Source of the DNA: Bacillota bacterium
Lineage (GTDB): Bacteria > Bacillota > Proteinivoracia > UBA4975
Direction: 5' to 3'
Assembly: GCA_012523545.1 (NCBI GenBank)
Contig: JAAYIH010000027.1
Location: forward strand, 79,073 to 143,072
DNA length: 64,000 nt
Shown: positions 34,167 through 42,062 of the stretch, one piece after another
Numbering within the stretch: the stretch's first letter is position 1
Layout: each line of letters opens with the position of its first letter
Position numbers and translations under genes: made by a program
The notes under the pieces: model-generated
Database searches by the model: none
The model's input: only the letters and a program-made list of their open reading frames with translations
What the model was told of the DNA's origin: nothing

Positions 34167-34303
34167 CCTTTGTCTGCGCCACTTGCGGCTGCCAGCTAAA
34201 AGAACCGGGGCTGCGTTGTCCCCGCTGCCAGGAACCCCTGCACTTTGTGTGCACCGGCTGTCCGCTGAAAAAAGAGGGGAAGTGTCCGGGCGGCGGCTGC
34301 TGA
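34163..34303 (+). CDS. Cysteine-rich 46-aa peptide coupled to feoB
   Basis: ATG 34163 overlaps the feoB stop (ATGA), implying translational coupling. 46 residues with 9 Cys: CATCGC, CPRC, CTGCP, and CPGGGC at the end, resembling two zinc-ribbon knuckles or a small Fe-S site. Position equals that of FeoC-type accessory genes, but the sequence is not the winged-helix FeoC of enterobacteria. Possibly an iron or redox sensor for FeoB. A terminator follows. Confidence 0.75.
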   Translation: MTFVCATCGCQLKEPGLRCPRCQEPLHFVCTGCPLKKEGKCPGGGC

Positions 34304-34347
34304 CTATGTGGTCATTGCAGTCTCAAGATATACCTCAGAACAAATAT

Positions 34348-34371
34348 CCGCCTTAAGGGCGGTCTTTTTTT
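34348..34371 (+). terminator. feo operon terminator
   Basis: 5-bp GC stem CCGCC (34348-34352) with GGCGG (34358-34362) and a T-rich run of nine bases. Confidence 0.75.
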
Positions 34372-34513
34372 GCTTTTGCAATTCTGTTCACCCCGTGTCG
34401 GATTCTGTCGAAAAAGGAAGCGCTTTTGCAGGTTTAAATTACAGGAGTTTGGGGAGCTTGTGCAGAATTTAACAGTATCGGAAACCGCCCGTTTTGCTAA
34501 AGGAGTTGGCAAA

Positions 34514-35269
34514 ATGAGACTGAAGTTAATCATGGATTGTAATCCCGGTGCCGTGTTGCCCTACAATTACAATTACCAATTGGTGCAAATCATCAGGAGA
34601 GCGATACACCAGGTCAACCCCGCGGGGTCAGGACTGGGGAAATGTTTTAATCTCTACACCTTCTCCCAGCTCTATTTTGAAAAGTATGCCATCGGTAAAG
34701 AGGGTATTCTGAACCAGGGCGAAAGGGTGCATTGGTATGTCACCTCGCCGCGCATAATATTTTTGGAAACTCTCCTCAGGGGGATGAAGAATATCCGCTC
34801 GCTGCAGTTGGGCGACAGCACCCTTTGGGTGCAGGGCGCCGAGGTGCTGGGCGACCCGGATATCAAAGATAAAATGGAGTTTTCCTGTATGTCGCCCATC
34901 AGCATTGCCTGCGCCGGAAGCAGCAAAGATGCGCGTCCGCGCTACGGGCGCATTGAGGACCGCGATTTCAGCGAAAAGCTGCGCCAGGACCTCATCAGCA
35001 AGTATTACAAGGTCTATGACGCTCTGCCCAGCGACGAAAACCTGCACTTTGAGTTCAACAAGACTTATATTAAGAACAAGGCCCGGGTAACCAGGCTGGT
35101 GGACTTCAACGGCGTCAAGATTTTAGGCTACATGGTCCCCTTTACCGTCACAGGGAACCCCGAACTGATTCAGCTGGGTTACCAGCTGGGTTTCGGACAC
35201 AAAAACAGTTGCGGTTTTGGCATGGTAAAAATTTGGTATTCCCAGCAACGCCAGGACGAGGCGGGCTGA
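34514..35269 (+). CDS. cas6: Solitary CRISPR-associated endoribonuclease Cas6
   Basis: 251 aa from ATG 34514, 8 nt after AGGAG. The N-terminus MRLKLIMDCN followed by LPYNYNYQLVQIIRRAIHQ is the typical Cas6 start. The C-terminus ...IQLGYQLGFGHKNSCGFGMVKIW contains the Gly-rich loop that defines RAMP/Cas6 proteins. A His in IHQVNP is a candidate catalytic residue. Cas6 normally cuts pre-crRNA repeats. No other cas gene or repeat array is within the window, and base use is visibly more AT-rich than the flanking genes, suggesting horizontal origin or a relic. A terminator follows. Confidence 0.85.
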   Translation: MRLKLIMDCNPGAVLPYNYNYQLVQIIRRAIHQVNPAGSGLGKCFNLYTFSQLYFEKYAIGKEGILNQGERVHWYVTSPRIIFLETLLRGMKNIRSLQLGDSTLWVQGAEVLGDPDIKDKMEFSCMSPISIACAGSSKDARPRYGRIEDRDFSEKLRQDLISKYYKVYDALPSDENLHFEFNKTYIKNKARVTRLVDFNGVKILGYMVPFTVTGNPELIQLGYQLGFGHKNSCGFGMVKIWYSQQRQDEAG

Positions 35270-35285
35270 CAGACAACTGCAGCGG

Positions 35286-35313
35286 AAAAGGCATGGCTGA
35301 ACCCATGCCTTTT
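35286..35313 (+). terminator. Terminator after cas6
   Basis: 11-bp stem 35286-35296 with 35303-35313, loop of six bases; the right arm ends in four T. Confidence 0.75.
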
Positions 35314-35372
35314 CTCAGCAGGAATTCCTTTGCCCAGGGTAGAAGTTAACTTGGTCGAAGGAGATGATGGCG

Positions 35373-36497
35373 GTGCAAACCTACAGACCGACGCGGGCAG
35401 AGATTAATCTGGCTAACATCGCCCATAATGTCCGGGAATTCCGGCGCCACATTCCCCAGCCCACCAGGCTTATGGCAGTGGTCAAGGCCGACGGATACGG
35501 GCACGGCGCCGTTGAAGTGAGCCGGGCGGCCCTGGCTGCCGGTGCCGAATGGCTGGCAGTGGCCCTGGCGGAAGAGGGCATCCGCCTCCGCCAGGCCGGC
35601 CTGGCGGCCCCCGTACTTATCCTGGGATATCTGCCTCCCGAATCCATCGGCGCCGTCATCCAATACCGCCTCACCCCGGGCATTACAGACAGGGAGACCC
35701 TGGAACTCCTGGAAGACGAAGCCCGGCGGCAGAGGCGTCGGGTGGGGGTTCATGTCAAGGTGGACACCGGCATGGGCAGGCTGGGCCTTCGCGGAGCGGA
35801 CGGCCTGGACCTGGCGCGGCGGATAATGGCGTCGGCCCATCTGGAACTGGAAGGCATTTATACTCATTTTGCCGCCGCCGACGAGGCGGACAAGGGGTTT
35901 ACCCTGGCGCAATTGGATAATTTTAAATCCCTGGTGGAAACAATAAAGAAGGAAAAGCCGCAGGTAATAGCCCACTGCGCCAACAGCGCCGCCGCCATTG
36001 AAATACCCCAGGCCCGTTTCGACATGGTGCGTATCGGCATCAGCCTGTACGGCCTGTATCCTTCGCCGGAAGTGAAGCCATTGGTGGCACTAAGGCCGGC
36101 CATGTCTCTGCACACCCGCATCGCCTTTGTCAAGGAAGTGCCCGCCCACACCCCCATCAGCTACGGCCGCACTTATTACACTTCCCGGCCCAGCCGCATC
36201 GCCACCCTGCCCCTGGGATATGCCGACGGGTACATGCGGCAACTGTCGGGAAAAGCCAGTGTGTTGATTCGGGGGCGCCGTGTTCCCCAGGTGGGCCGCA
36301 TTTGCATGGACTACTGCATGGTGGACGTCACCGACCTTCCCCCGGTGGGTCCCGGTGAACCGGTGGTGGTTTTCGGCCGCCAGGGCGACGGCGAAATCTC
36401 CGCCGACGAACTGGCCAGGCTGGCGGGGACAATAAATTACGAGATTGTCTGCGCCGTTTCTTCCCGGGTGCCCAGGCATTATACGTACCAGGCTTGA
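35373..36497 (+). CDS. alr: Alanine racemase
   Basis: 374 aa from GTG 35373, 9 nt after GGAG; ATG codons at 35364 and 35367 are in frame but touch the ribosome site. PLP Lys is in VVKADGYGHG near the N-terminus. The second catalytic base Tyr is in ISYGRTYY. Other conserved blocks: HVKVDTGMGRLG, IYTHFAAAD, and MVRIGISLYGLYP. Interconverts L- and D-alanine for peptidoglycan. Followed by the NdoAI/NdoA antitoxin-toxin pair, the usual Bacillota order. Confidence 0.94.
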   Translation: MQTYRPTRAEINLANIAHNVREFRRHIPQPTRLMAVVKADGYGHGAVEVSRAALAAGAEWLAVALAEEGIRLRQAGLAAPVLILGYLPPESIGAVIQYRLTPGITDRETLELLEDEARRQRRRVGVHVKVDTGMGRLGLRGADGLDLARRIMASAHLELEGIYTHFAAADEADKGFTLAQLDNFKSLVETIKKEKPQVIAHCANSAAAIEIPQARFDMVRIGISLYGLYPSPEVKPLVALRPAMSLHTRIAFVKEVPAHTPISYGRTYYTSRPSRIATLPLGYADGYMRQLSGKASVLIRGRRVPQVGRICMDYCMVDVTDLPPVGPGEPVVVFGRQGDGEISADELARLAGTINYEIVCAVSSRVPRHYTYQA

Positions 36498-36523
36498 CAC
36501 AAGCCCAATTTTTTAAATATAAT
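36494..36523 (+). promoter_or_regulatory. Consensus promoter of ndoAI-ndoA
   Basis: TTGACA at 36494-36499 and TATAAT at 36518-36523, spacer 18 bp. It begins in the alr stop codon region, so the toxin-antitoxin pair has its own strong promoter. Confidence 0.85.
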
Positions 36524-36587
36524 ACATCTATACGCCCGCGCATATATATTTGATATACTAATGTATATATATCCAGGGGGTGCTGAT

Positions 36588-36860
36588 GTGGCTCAAACCA
36601 AGCGGATCATGATTTCCCTTCCCAATACTCTGTTGCAGGAAGTCGACGGCATTGCCAACCAGGAGAATATTAACCGCAGCCAGTTGATTCGCGAGGCCAT
36701 GCGTTTCTACATCAATGAGCTGAAAAAACGCCAGATTCGCCAGCGCCTGCAGCTGGGTTATGTGGAAATGTCCAAGATCAACCTCAGCCTGGCCAACGAA
36801 GCGGTGGAAGCAGAAAACGAAGCCGTCAGGACTATTGAAACCATGGTCGGCGGGGCGTGA
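36588..36860 (+). CDS. ndoAI: Antitoxin NdoAI/MazE-like (ribbon-helix-helix)
   Basis: 90 aa from GTG 36588 after GGGGGTG. N-terminal ribbon-helix-helix: [39 protein letters not shown]. The C-terminal tail is acidic and helical, suited to wrap the toxin. Binds and inhibits NdoA and probably represses its own promoter. Toxin gene starts 4 bp later. Same position after alr as in Bacillus. Confidence 0.9.
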   Translation: MAQTKRIMISLPNTLLQEVDGIANQENINRSQLIREAMRFYINELKKRQIRQRLQLGYVEMSKINLSLANEAVEAENEAVRTIETMVGGA

Positions 36861-36864
36861 GGCC

Positions 36865-37215
36865 ATGAATGTCAAGCGGGGCGATGTCTTTTTTGCTGAT
36901 TTGAGCCCGGTGGTGGGTTCGGAACAGGGCGGCGTGCGCCCGGTGCTGATTATCCAAAATGACGTGGGCAACAAATACAGCCCTACAGTGATTGTGGCGG
37001 CCATCACCTCCCAGATCCAAAAAGCCAAGTTGCCCACCCATGTCGAGATAACCGCCGCGGAACACGGCCTCGACAGGGATTCGGTGGTGCTATTGGAGCA
37101 GATTCGCACCATTGACAAGCAGCGCCTCAATGAAAGGGTGACCCACCTGGCTCCGGAACTGATGGAGCGGGTGGATGAAGCTCTGCAGATCAGCCTGGGG
37201 CTCATCGATTTTTAA
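36865..37215 (+). CDS. ndoA: mRNA interferase toxin NdoA (MazF family)
   Basis: 116 aa, ATG 36865, full family length. MazF/PemK blocks: [31 protein letters not shown] (RNA-binding loops, catalytic Arg in GGVRPV) and the Thr/Ser pocket in [21 protein letters not shown]. EndoA-type MazF enzymes cut single-stranded RNA at short sites such as UACAU. The antitoxin is directly upstream; a strong terminator follows. Confidence 0.95.
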   Translation: MNVKRGDVFFADLSPVVGSEQGGVRPVLIIQNDVGNKYSPTVIVAAITSQIQKAKLPTHVEITAAEHGLDRDSVVLLEQIRTIDKQRLNERVTHLAPELMERVDEALQISLGLIDF

Positions 37216-37228
37216 ATACATATGATAA

Positions 37229-37260
37229 AAAGGCTCTGCGGTATTCGGCGCAGAGCCTTT
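37229..37260. terminator. Terminator after ndoA
   Basis: Perfect 12-bp stem 37229-37240 with 37249-37260, 8-base loop, A-run before and TTT/AATTA after; could act in both directions. Confidence 0.85.
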
Positions 37261-37340
37261 AATTATACAATTACCCGGCAAATTCCCTGCCGGTTGAAAA
37301 TTAGTGCTCCTGTATTATTTTCCGCTGTATATCCTTTTAG

Positions 37341-37787
37341 CTAGTTAAACCTGTTTTTGTAGGCGTTGAACTTTGGCCGGGCAGTAATCTTGCCGTTTGC
37401 CCGCAAGTTGCAAAAGTTGACTGAGTATTTTCCCTTGCTTAGCCCGCTTTTCAGGCGAAGGGATGTGGAAACAAGTTCCAGCGAAGGAATCACCCAGTAG
37501 GTATCGATGAACTCGGAGTAAAAATTAAAATAGTCATTGGGCCGGGGGTTGTTAATTTCGAAGGTGGAAAAACGCCAGGCGTTCCTGGGGTTACAATCTT
37601 TGGAGCGGGCTTTTACCTGGATATCGATGTACCGCGGTTCCCGACTGTTCAGCCGAACAATGCAATCAATACCCTTGTCATCCACAAAGGTCTGGTAAAC
37701 ATCGTACCCGCGCCTGAGCAACTCCGCGATAACGGCATATTCCTGCCGCTTCCCAAATGAAGCGGAACTGTTAATATGGTTTGGCAT
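37341..37787 (-). CDS. Putative PD-(D/E)XK nuclease-like protein (DUF4365-like)
   Basis: 148 aa from ATG 37785-37787 with GAGGAG about 9 nt upstream; an ATG at 37820 lacks a ribosome site. The N-terminal GKRQEYAVIAELLRRGYDVYQTFVDDKGIDCIVRLN ... YIDIQVKAR fits the PD-(D/E)XK layout: Glu in helix 1, D in GIDCIV, then Q-V-K replacing E-x-K. This is common in DUF4365 and Holliday-resolvase-like proteins. Codon and base use are clearly AT-richer than the neighbours, suggesting transfer. Substrate unknown; a defence role is speculative. Confidence 0.6.
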   Translation of the reverse strand: MPNHINSSASFGKRQEYAVIAELLRRGYDVYQTFVDDKGIDCIVRLNSREPRYIDIQVKARSKDCNPRNAWRFSTFEINNPRPNDYFNFYSEFIDTYWVIPSLELVSTSLRLKSGLSKGKYSVNFCNLRANGKITARPKFNAYKNRFN

Positions 37788-38062
37788 TACAATTAACTCC
37801 TCTCTAGGGTAACGCAACATATACTTGTCTTTTTACTTATTGCTTGTATGGGCTGTGTGGTTTGCATTTACTTCATTCTACTACCACATTTTTCCATAAA
37901 AAGGTTTCTATAAAGGCAATTTTCGCATGCAATCCTTTTAATTTCGCCTTTATGCAGGCTACACAGATTCCCGGCCTCAAGAGTCGCACCGAACTATCCA
38001 GTGGGATCAATGACGGATGAGCGGATTGCGCGAAACCGCTGCAATACTTTATTCTTGTAAAG
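37788..38062. other. AT-rich intergenic stretch
   Basis: Part of the 352-bp gap between divergent genes. No frame with a ribosome site, no tRNA and no terminator seen in it. The creatininase operon operator and promoter follow at 38063. Confidence 0.5.
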
Positions 38063-38080
38063 TTGTGTCGCAGGACACAA
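38063..38080. promoter_or_regulatory. CRP/FNR-type operator upstream of the creatininase operon
   Basis: Perfect palindrome TTGTGTC-GCAG-GACACAA, with 7-base arms and 4-base centre, the size of CRP/FNR family sites. If the TAAAAT at 38101-38106 is the -10, the site centre (38071.5) falls at -41.5, the standard class II activation position. The operon ends with a CRP/FNR family gene. Confidence 0.7.
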
Positions 38081-38100
38081 TTTTATTTTGTCAGCCGGGA

Positions 38101-38106
38101 TAAAAT
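38101..38106 (+). promoter_or_regulatory. -10 element of the creatininase operon
   Basis: TAAAAT, one mismatch to consensus. No good -35 at the right spacing, as expected for an activator-dependent promoter. Confidence 0.55.
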
Positions 38107-38139
38107 AAGGACAATGAAAAAGAAAAAGGAGGTGAGTTC

Positions 38140-38916
38140 TTGGTAAACAAAGTATGGTTGCATCACAACAGCTGGGATGAGGTTGCGGAGTATCTGAAGC
38201 GGTCGCAGGTCATCATTATTCCCGTTGGCAGCATTGAGCAGCATGGGGAACACTTGCCACTGGGGACGGACACAATGGTCGCCGAAGCCATTGCCCAGTC
38301 CGTTGCCGAGCAGGCAGGCGTACTGACGGCGCCTGCGGTAAGTTACGGCTGGAGCCCGCACCACATGGTTTTGCCCGGCACAGTAACCATCCGCCCCGAA
38401 GTTCTCATTGAATATCTCTACGATGTTATCGAAAGCCTGGCTCAACACGGGTTCAAAAAGTTTTTGCTGCTGAACGGCCATCGCATTGTCAACATCAGCT
38501 GGATGCAAATTGCCGGAGAGCGGGCGAAGCGGAAGCTGGCGGTGGATGTCCTGGTAGCCGATCCGGCCTATCTGTCCAAGGAGCTGGCAAAGCAGGAAGG
38601 AATGGGGCTCATAGGCCATGCCGACGAGCTGGAAACCTCTCATATGCTCTATGTTCGCGGCGAATTTGTGCAAATGGAAAAAGCCCGGGATTTTTCCCAC
38701 CAACGTCCGGACTACAAGCAGGTGGATCCCCGGGTAGAAAAAGACACTCTCTGCTATGTCCCCAGCACCAAAGAGGAAATGGGCGAGTCGGTCAGGGCGG
38801 CCGGAGGTACATCGGGGCAACCCACCAGATCCTCTGTTGAGTTCGGCGCCAAATACCATGATTGGGTGGTAGCGAAGCTGGTCACAATCATTAAGGAATG
38901 GCAGATAAGTAACTAG
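38140..38916 (+). CDS. Creatininase-family amidohydrolase
   Basis: 258 aa, TTG 38140 after AAGGAGGTGAG. Metal-site motifs of the creatininase family: PVGSIEQHGEHLPLGTDT (Glu and His, Asp), LLLNGHRIVN (usually NGHGGN; here altered) and GLIGHADELETSHML (GHAxExETS). Family members cleave cyclic or linear amides such as creatinine or formylated intermediates; substrate is not known here. First gene of an operon with a small membrane subunit and a sodium:solute symporter, suggesting uptake and breakdown of one compound. The NGHRIV variant could mean an unusual substrate. Confidence 0.83.
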   Translation: MVNKVWLHHNSWDEVAEYLKRSQVIIIPVGSIEQHGEHLPLGTDTMVAEAIAQSVAEQAGVLTAPAVSYGWSPHHMVLPGTVTIRPEVLIEYLYDVIESLAQHGFKKFLLLNGHRIVNISWMQIAGERAKRKLAVDVLVADPAYLSKELAKQEGMGLIGHADELETSHMLYVRGEFVQMEKARDFSHQRPDYKQVDPRVEKDTLCYVPSTKEEMGESVRAAGGTSGQPTRSSVEFGAKYHDWVVAKLVTIIKEWQISN

Positions 38917-38967
38917 CATCCCCTCTATTTCAATTCCGTCATACCAAAAAAAGAAAGGGGAAAAAGG

Positions 38968-39237
38968 ATGCCTGCTGCGAAGAAGGAAAGTTTGATTGTA
39001 GCGGTCTTTTTTATCATCACCCTGCTCATGACCAATCCGCCCGTGGTGAACTGGGTCAGCGCCTATGCCGAGGAAAATCCTCTGCTCTTCGGCTGGCCCA
39101 CACTGTGGGTATGGTTGCAGGTCTGGTACCTGCTCATGATCGGCGGCCTGATTTGGTTTGGCCTCAAGTTTAAGAGTTGGAATGTGGAGTACATCGAAGA
39201 GTCGGTAGAGGGACATCTGGACGGGGGTGACAAATAG
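38968..39237 (+). CDS. Small membrane subunit of Na+/solute symporter (DUF3311-like)
   Basis: 89 aa, two hydrophobic helices near residues 8-24 and 45-65. The NPPVVNWV and FGWPTLWVWLQVWYLLMIGGLIWFG pattern fits small proteins that accompany SSS-family transporters. Its TAG stop overlaps the GTG start of the symporter by one base, so translation is coupled. Confidence 0.75.
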   Translation: MPAAKKESLIVAVFFIITLLMTNPPVVNWVSAYAEENPLLFGWPTLWVWLQVWYLLMIGGLIWFGLKFKSWNVEYIEESVEGHLDGGDK

Positions 39238-40727
39238 TGGAAAACTGGATGCTCGGCACTGCAATAATCGGCATTTACCTGGCGCTCACGCTGTATATCG
39301 GCTATCGTAGCTGGAAGGCAAGCCAAAAATATGAGAACAGTATCGAAGACTTTGCTGTGGCCAGCGGTTCCTTTGGCATCTTAGTGCTCACCCTGACCTT
39401 TGCCGCTACTTTCCACAGCGCATACGCCTTCACCGGCATCGTCGGGTTTGTCTACAATGACGGCGTAGGATTTTGGGTCAACGGTCTGTGGCTGGTGCCC
39501 CCTGCTCTGTTGTTCTGGATCTTCGGTCGCCGCCTGTGGATTTTGGGCAAGAAACACAAGTTTTTCTCTTTGGCTGAGTATATGGCCAAATTTTATAACT
39601 CCGACTTAATTGGTCTGTTAACTGTTCTAATTCATGCGGTATTTATCACGCCCTATATCGGCATCCAGCTGACAGGTTCAGGTTATATCTTCGAAACGGT
39701 AACTGAAGGAATGATTCCCTTTGCCCTGGGCGCCACAGTCATGATGGTTATTCTGATCATTTACGTCTGGGCAGGGGGTATGCGGGCTGTGGCCTGGACC
39801 GACACATTCCAGGGCATCTTTATGTTCATTGGGATTTTGCTCGGCAGCTGGCTGATTGTCCGCAATGTGGCCGGATCGGCGACGGCTGCTTTCCAGGAGG
39901 CAGTTCAAGCAATACCGGAGTTCTTCTCGCTGCCGGGGCCCTCGGGAGCGATTACGCCAGGGAACTACATTTCCCGCTGGGTGGTCACCTGCCTGGGAAT
40001 GGCCATGGGGCCGCACATCATTATCCGGATGTTCACGGCCAAGTCTTTGAAGGTCCTGAAGTGGTCCAGCATTCTCGGCGCAGTTTACCTTACCGTCATC
40101 TACTGGTTTACGCCGGCCGTTGGCGCCCTGGCCCGGGTCATTTCGCCCGGTGCAGCGCGTCCCGACCAGTTGATGGTCGACTACCTCTGGCAATATACAC
40201 CGGTAATATTTGCGGCAATTATGCTGGGCGGCGGGTTCGCTGCCGCCATGTCCACCGCCGATTCCCAGGCCCACGCCGTGGCGACAACTGTATCGGTGGA
40301 CCTTTACAAAAAGCATATTAAGCCGAATGCCACCTCCCGGCAGTTGACCATGGTTTCCCGCTGGATGATCGTCATCCTGTCGCTGGTTAGCTTGTACATC
40401 GCCATCACCAGTCCTCAGGCGCTGGTCAACTTGCTGGCAATCTCCACCGGCGGCATCGCTCAGTTGACGCCCGCTTTTGTCGGCAGCTTGTATTGGAAGC
40501 GGTCCAGCAAGGCCGGAGCCCTGGCCAGCATCATCGGCGGCCTGGCTGCTCTGATTATCACTCAGTTCTACTGGGTTAACCCCTTTGGACTTGGCGTGTT
40601 GGCGCCCTTCTGGGGCTTGGTTGTCGGCAGCATCCTGTTTGTCGTCGTCAGCCTGATTACCCCGCCGGTGGACGAGAAGACCATTGAGGAAACCCAAGTA
40701 TTTGCCACCGAGGTAATCAACGGATAA
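39237..40727 (+). CDS. Sodium:solute symporter (SSS family)
   Basis: 496 aa, GTG 39237. About 13 hydrophobic helices; LeuT-fold SSS motifs such as FAVASGSFGILVLTLTFAATFHSAYAFTG, YVWAGGMRAVAWTDTFQGIFM, MAMGPHIIIRMFTAKS and the sodium-site region GGGFAAAMSTADSQAHAVATTVSVDLYKK. Brings in an organic solute with Na+. Substrate unknown; the linked creatininase-family enzyme suggests an amide or cyclic amide. Followed by a hairpin, then a CRP/FNR regulator. Confidence 0.9.
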   Translation: MENWMLGTAIIGIYLALTLYIGYRSWKASQKYENSIEDFAVASGSFGILVLTLTFAATFHSAYAFTGIVGFVYNDGVGFWVNGLWLVPPALLFWIFGRRLWILGKKHKFFSLAEYMAKFYNSDLIGLLTVLIHAVFITPYIGIQLTGSGYIFETVTEGMIPFALGATVMMVILIIYVWAGGMRAVAWTDTFQGIFMFIGILLGSWLIVRNVAGSATAAFQEAVQAIPEFFSLPGPSGAITPGNYISRWVVTCLGMAMGPHIIIRMFTAKSLKVLKWSSILGAVYLTVIYWFTPAVGALARVISPGAARPDQLMVDYLWQYTPVIFAAIMLGGGFAAAMSTADSQAHAVATTVSVDLYKKHIKPNATSRQLTMVSRWMIVILSLVSLYIAITSPQALVNLLAISTGGIAQLTPAFVGSLYWKRSSKAGALASIIGGLAALIITQFYWVNPFGLGVLAPFWGLVVGSILFVVVSLITPPVDEKTIEETQVFATEVING

Positions 40728-40743
40728 TTTAATAAAGTGTGGT

Positions 40744-40768
40744 GCGGCCCTGCTTTTGGAAGGGCCGC
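40744..40768 (+). terminator. Terminator-like hairpin after the symporter
   Basis: 8-bp stem GCGGCCCT (40744-40751) with AGGGCCGC (40761-40768), 9-base loop, followed by a T-rich stretch broken by AC. May be leaky, allowing some read-through to the regulator. Confidence 0.7.
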
Positions 40769-40840
40769 TTTACTATTTTAGCAGGATTCAGCACGGCCTT
40801 TGGCGTATTATTGTGTACTAACATTACAGAGGGCCTGCAT

Positions 40841-41533
40841 GTGGATGGGTTGTTATTGAAGCTTCTGGGCGACTGCGGCGTAGTAAGGGCCTATAATCCC
40901 AACGAGATTATTCACCTGGCCCATATACCTCCGGAAACCGTTTTTCTTATTCACGAAGGGAAAGTCAAGCACTTGGTTTATAATGAGAACGGCGAAGAAA
41001 AGATCCTCCTCATCCTGAAGGAGGGCGATATCTTTGGCGAGGTGACCTATTTTCAGCAGGACGCCAACATGGTGGTAACCCAGGCCATCAGTCCCTGCCG
41101 GATCGCTTCAATTCCCGCAACCAAGTTTCAAAAAAAGCTTGAAGAACACCCCGAGTTATATCCCGAGATTGTCAGGTTGCTTACGTACAAGATGCGGATA
41201 GTTATGTCCCAAATCAAGGATATGGCCTTCCAGAACGTTGAAGGACGGCTGGCCAATCTGCTCCTGCGCCTGGCCGACCAACAGGGCAAGGTGACAGAAT
41301 CGGGGCATGTTATGATCGACTTCGATGTTACCCATCAGGAACTGGCCAACATGATTGCGGCCTACCGCTCTACGGTATCCAGGATAATGCGCCGTCTGTG
41401 TATGCATCAAATCATCCGGGTGGTACAAAAGCGGGTAACAATCCTGGATTATTTGGGTCTGCAGCAAATCGCCAATTCTAGTTCTGAACAGAAAGAAACG
41501 CCACCAGAGGCGCGGGCAAGAGGCTTACCCTGA
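40841..41533 (+). CDS. CRP/FNR-family transcriptional regulator
   Basis: 230 aa from GTG 40841, 7 nt after AGAGGG; the frame extends upstream but through the hairpin. N-terminal cyclic-nucleotide-binding-like barrel (IIHLAHIPPETVFLIHEGKVKHLVYNENGEEKILLILKEGDIFGEV), dimer helix, then HTH_Crp (VTHQELANMIAAYRSTVSRIMRRL). No FNR-type cysteine cluster at the N-terminus is evident, so the signal is unclear. Likely regulates the linked operon through the palindrome at 38063-38080. Confidence 0.88.
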   Translation: MDGLLLKLLGDCGVVRAYNPNEIIHLAHIPPETVFLIHEGKVKHLVYNENGEEKILLILKEGDIFGEVTYFQQDANMVVTQAISPCRIASIPATKFQKKLEEHPELYPEIVRLLTYKMRIVMSQIKDMAFQNVEGRLANLLLRLADQQGKVTESGHVMIDFDVTHQELANMIAAYRSTVSRIMRRLCMHQIIRVVQKRVTILDYLGLQQIANSSSEQKETPPEARARGLP

Positions 41534-41626
41534 GGACGGCAAAACAGCAGAGCTGAAGTAAGCTTGGAATCTCGATTACAATCCGCACTATTACCGATAA
41601 AATTTTAAGCTAATAATTAAAACAAA

Positions 41627-41651
41627 AAGTCAAGGCTGTGGGCCTTGACTT
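41627..41651. terminator. Terminator of tRNA-Trp (also bidirectional)
   Basis: Perfect 10-bp stem AAGTCAAGGC (41627-41636) with GCCTTGACTT (41642-41651). On the minus strand it is followed by a T-run and lies 13 bp past the tRNA end. Confidence 0.8.
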
Positions 41652-41663
41652 AATTACATTATA

Positions 41664-41739
<76 letters not shown>

Positions 41740-41751
41740 GCAACGTCTATA

Positions 41752-41780
41752 ATTATAAAGGAACCTGCCGGCAATGTCAA
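41752..41780 (-). promoter_or_regulatory. Perfect-consensus promoter of tRNA-Trp
   Basis: Minus strand TTGACA (41780-41775), spacer 17 bp, TATAAT (41757-41752); start expected about 41745, six bases before the tRNA 5' end. Confidence 0.9.
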
Positions 41781-41889
41781 TGTGATTGCCTGGCAGGATA
41801 CCTGGAAGGATTAACGCCATATTTTGGCTTCAGGATACCCTTGTTTTTCCATTTTCTTATCGTATTTGCTTTTTTAAAAAATATATTTA

Positions 41890-42019
41890 AATTAGTAAGG
41901 GCGCATTTTCCTTAAATTACTTTCCGCCCTTAAGGGTGCTGCACCAGTTTCTCCTTCCTGGCAGCGTGAACGTTCTACTGGAGTTTGCCAGCGGCAGCTG
42001 CGCGCAGCTGCCGTTTTTT
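41890..42019 (+). ncRNA. Possible structured leader or small RNA upstream of dcyD
   Basis: Within the 356-bp gap 41740-42095 there is no coding frame with a ribosome site. The stretch has a CTGGCA (41958-41963) / TGCCAG (41986-41991) stem and a terminator stem right next to it, so a short transcript ending at about 42019 is likely. The AT-rich block 41850-41900 could hold its promoter. It does not match a T-box or other riboswitch consensus that I recognise. Confidence 0.35.
41992..42019 (+). terminator. Strong rho-independent terminator without an upstream gene on this strand
   Basis: Perfect 11-bp palindrome 41992-42002 with 42003-42013 (effective loop 4 nt) and six T. No plus-strand gene ends within 450 bp upstream. 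Confidence 0.85.
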
Positions 42020-42056
42020 GTTGCCGGGCAGGAAAACAAGTGAAACTATGGAATAA

Positions 42057-42062
42057 TATAAT
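42057..42062 (+). promoter_or_regulatory. -10 element of the dcyD operon
   Basis: TATAAT at 42057-42062, 33 bp before the start codon; no good -35 recognised. Confidence 0.45.

Noticed and set aside
34304-34513. A CRISPR array next to cas6
   Set aside because: No regularly spaced repeats were seen here or elsewhere in the window.
41930-41960. A T-box riboswitch upstream of dcyD
   Set aside because: AAGGGTGCTGCACC resembles but does not match the T-box AGGGTGGNACCGCG, and there is no specifier or antiterminator layout.
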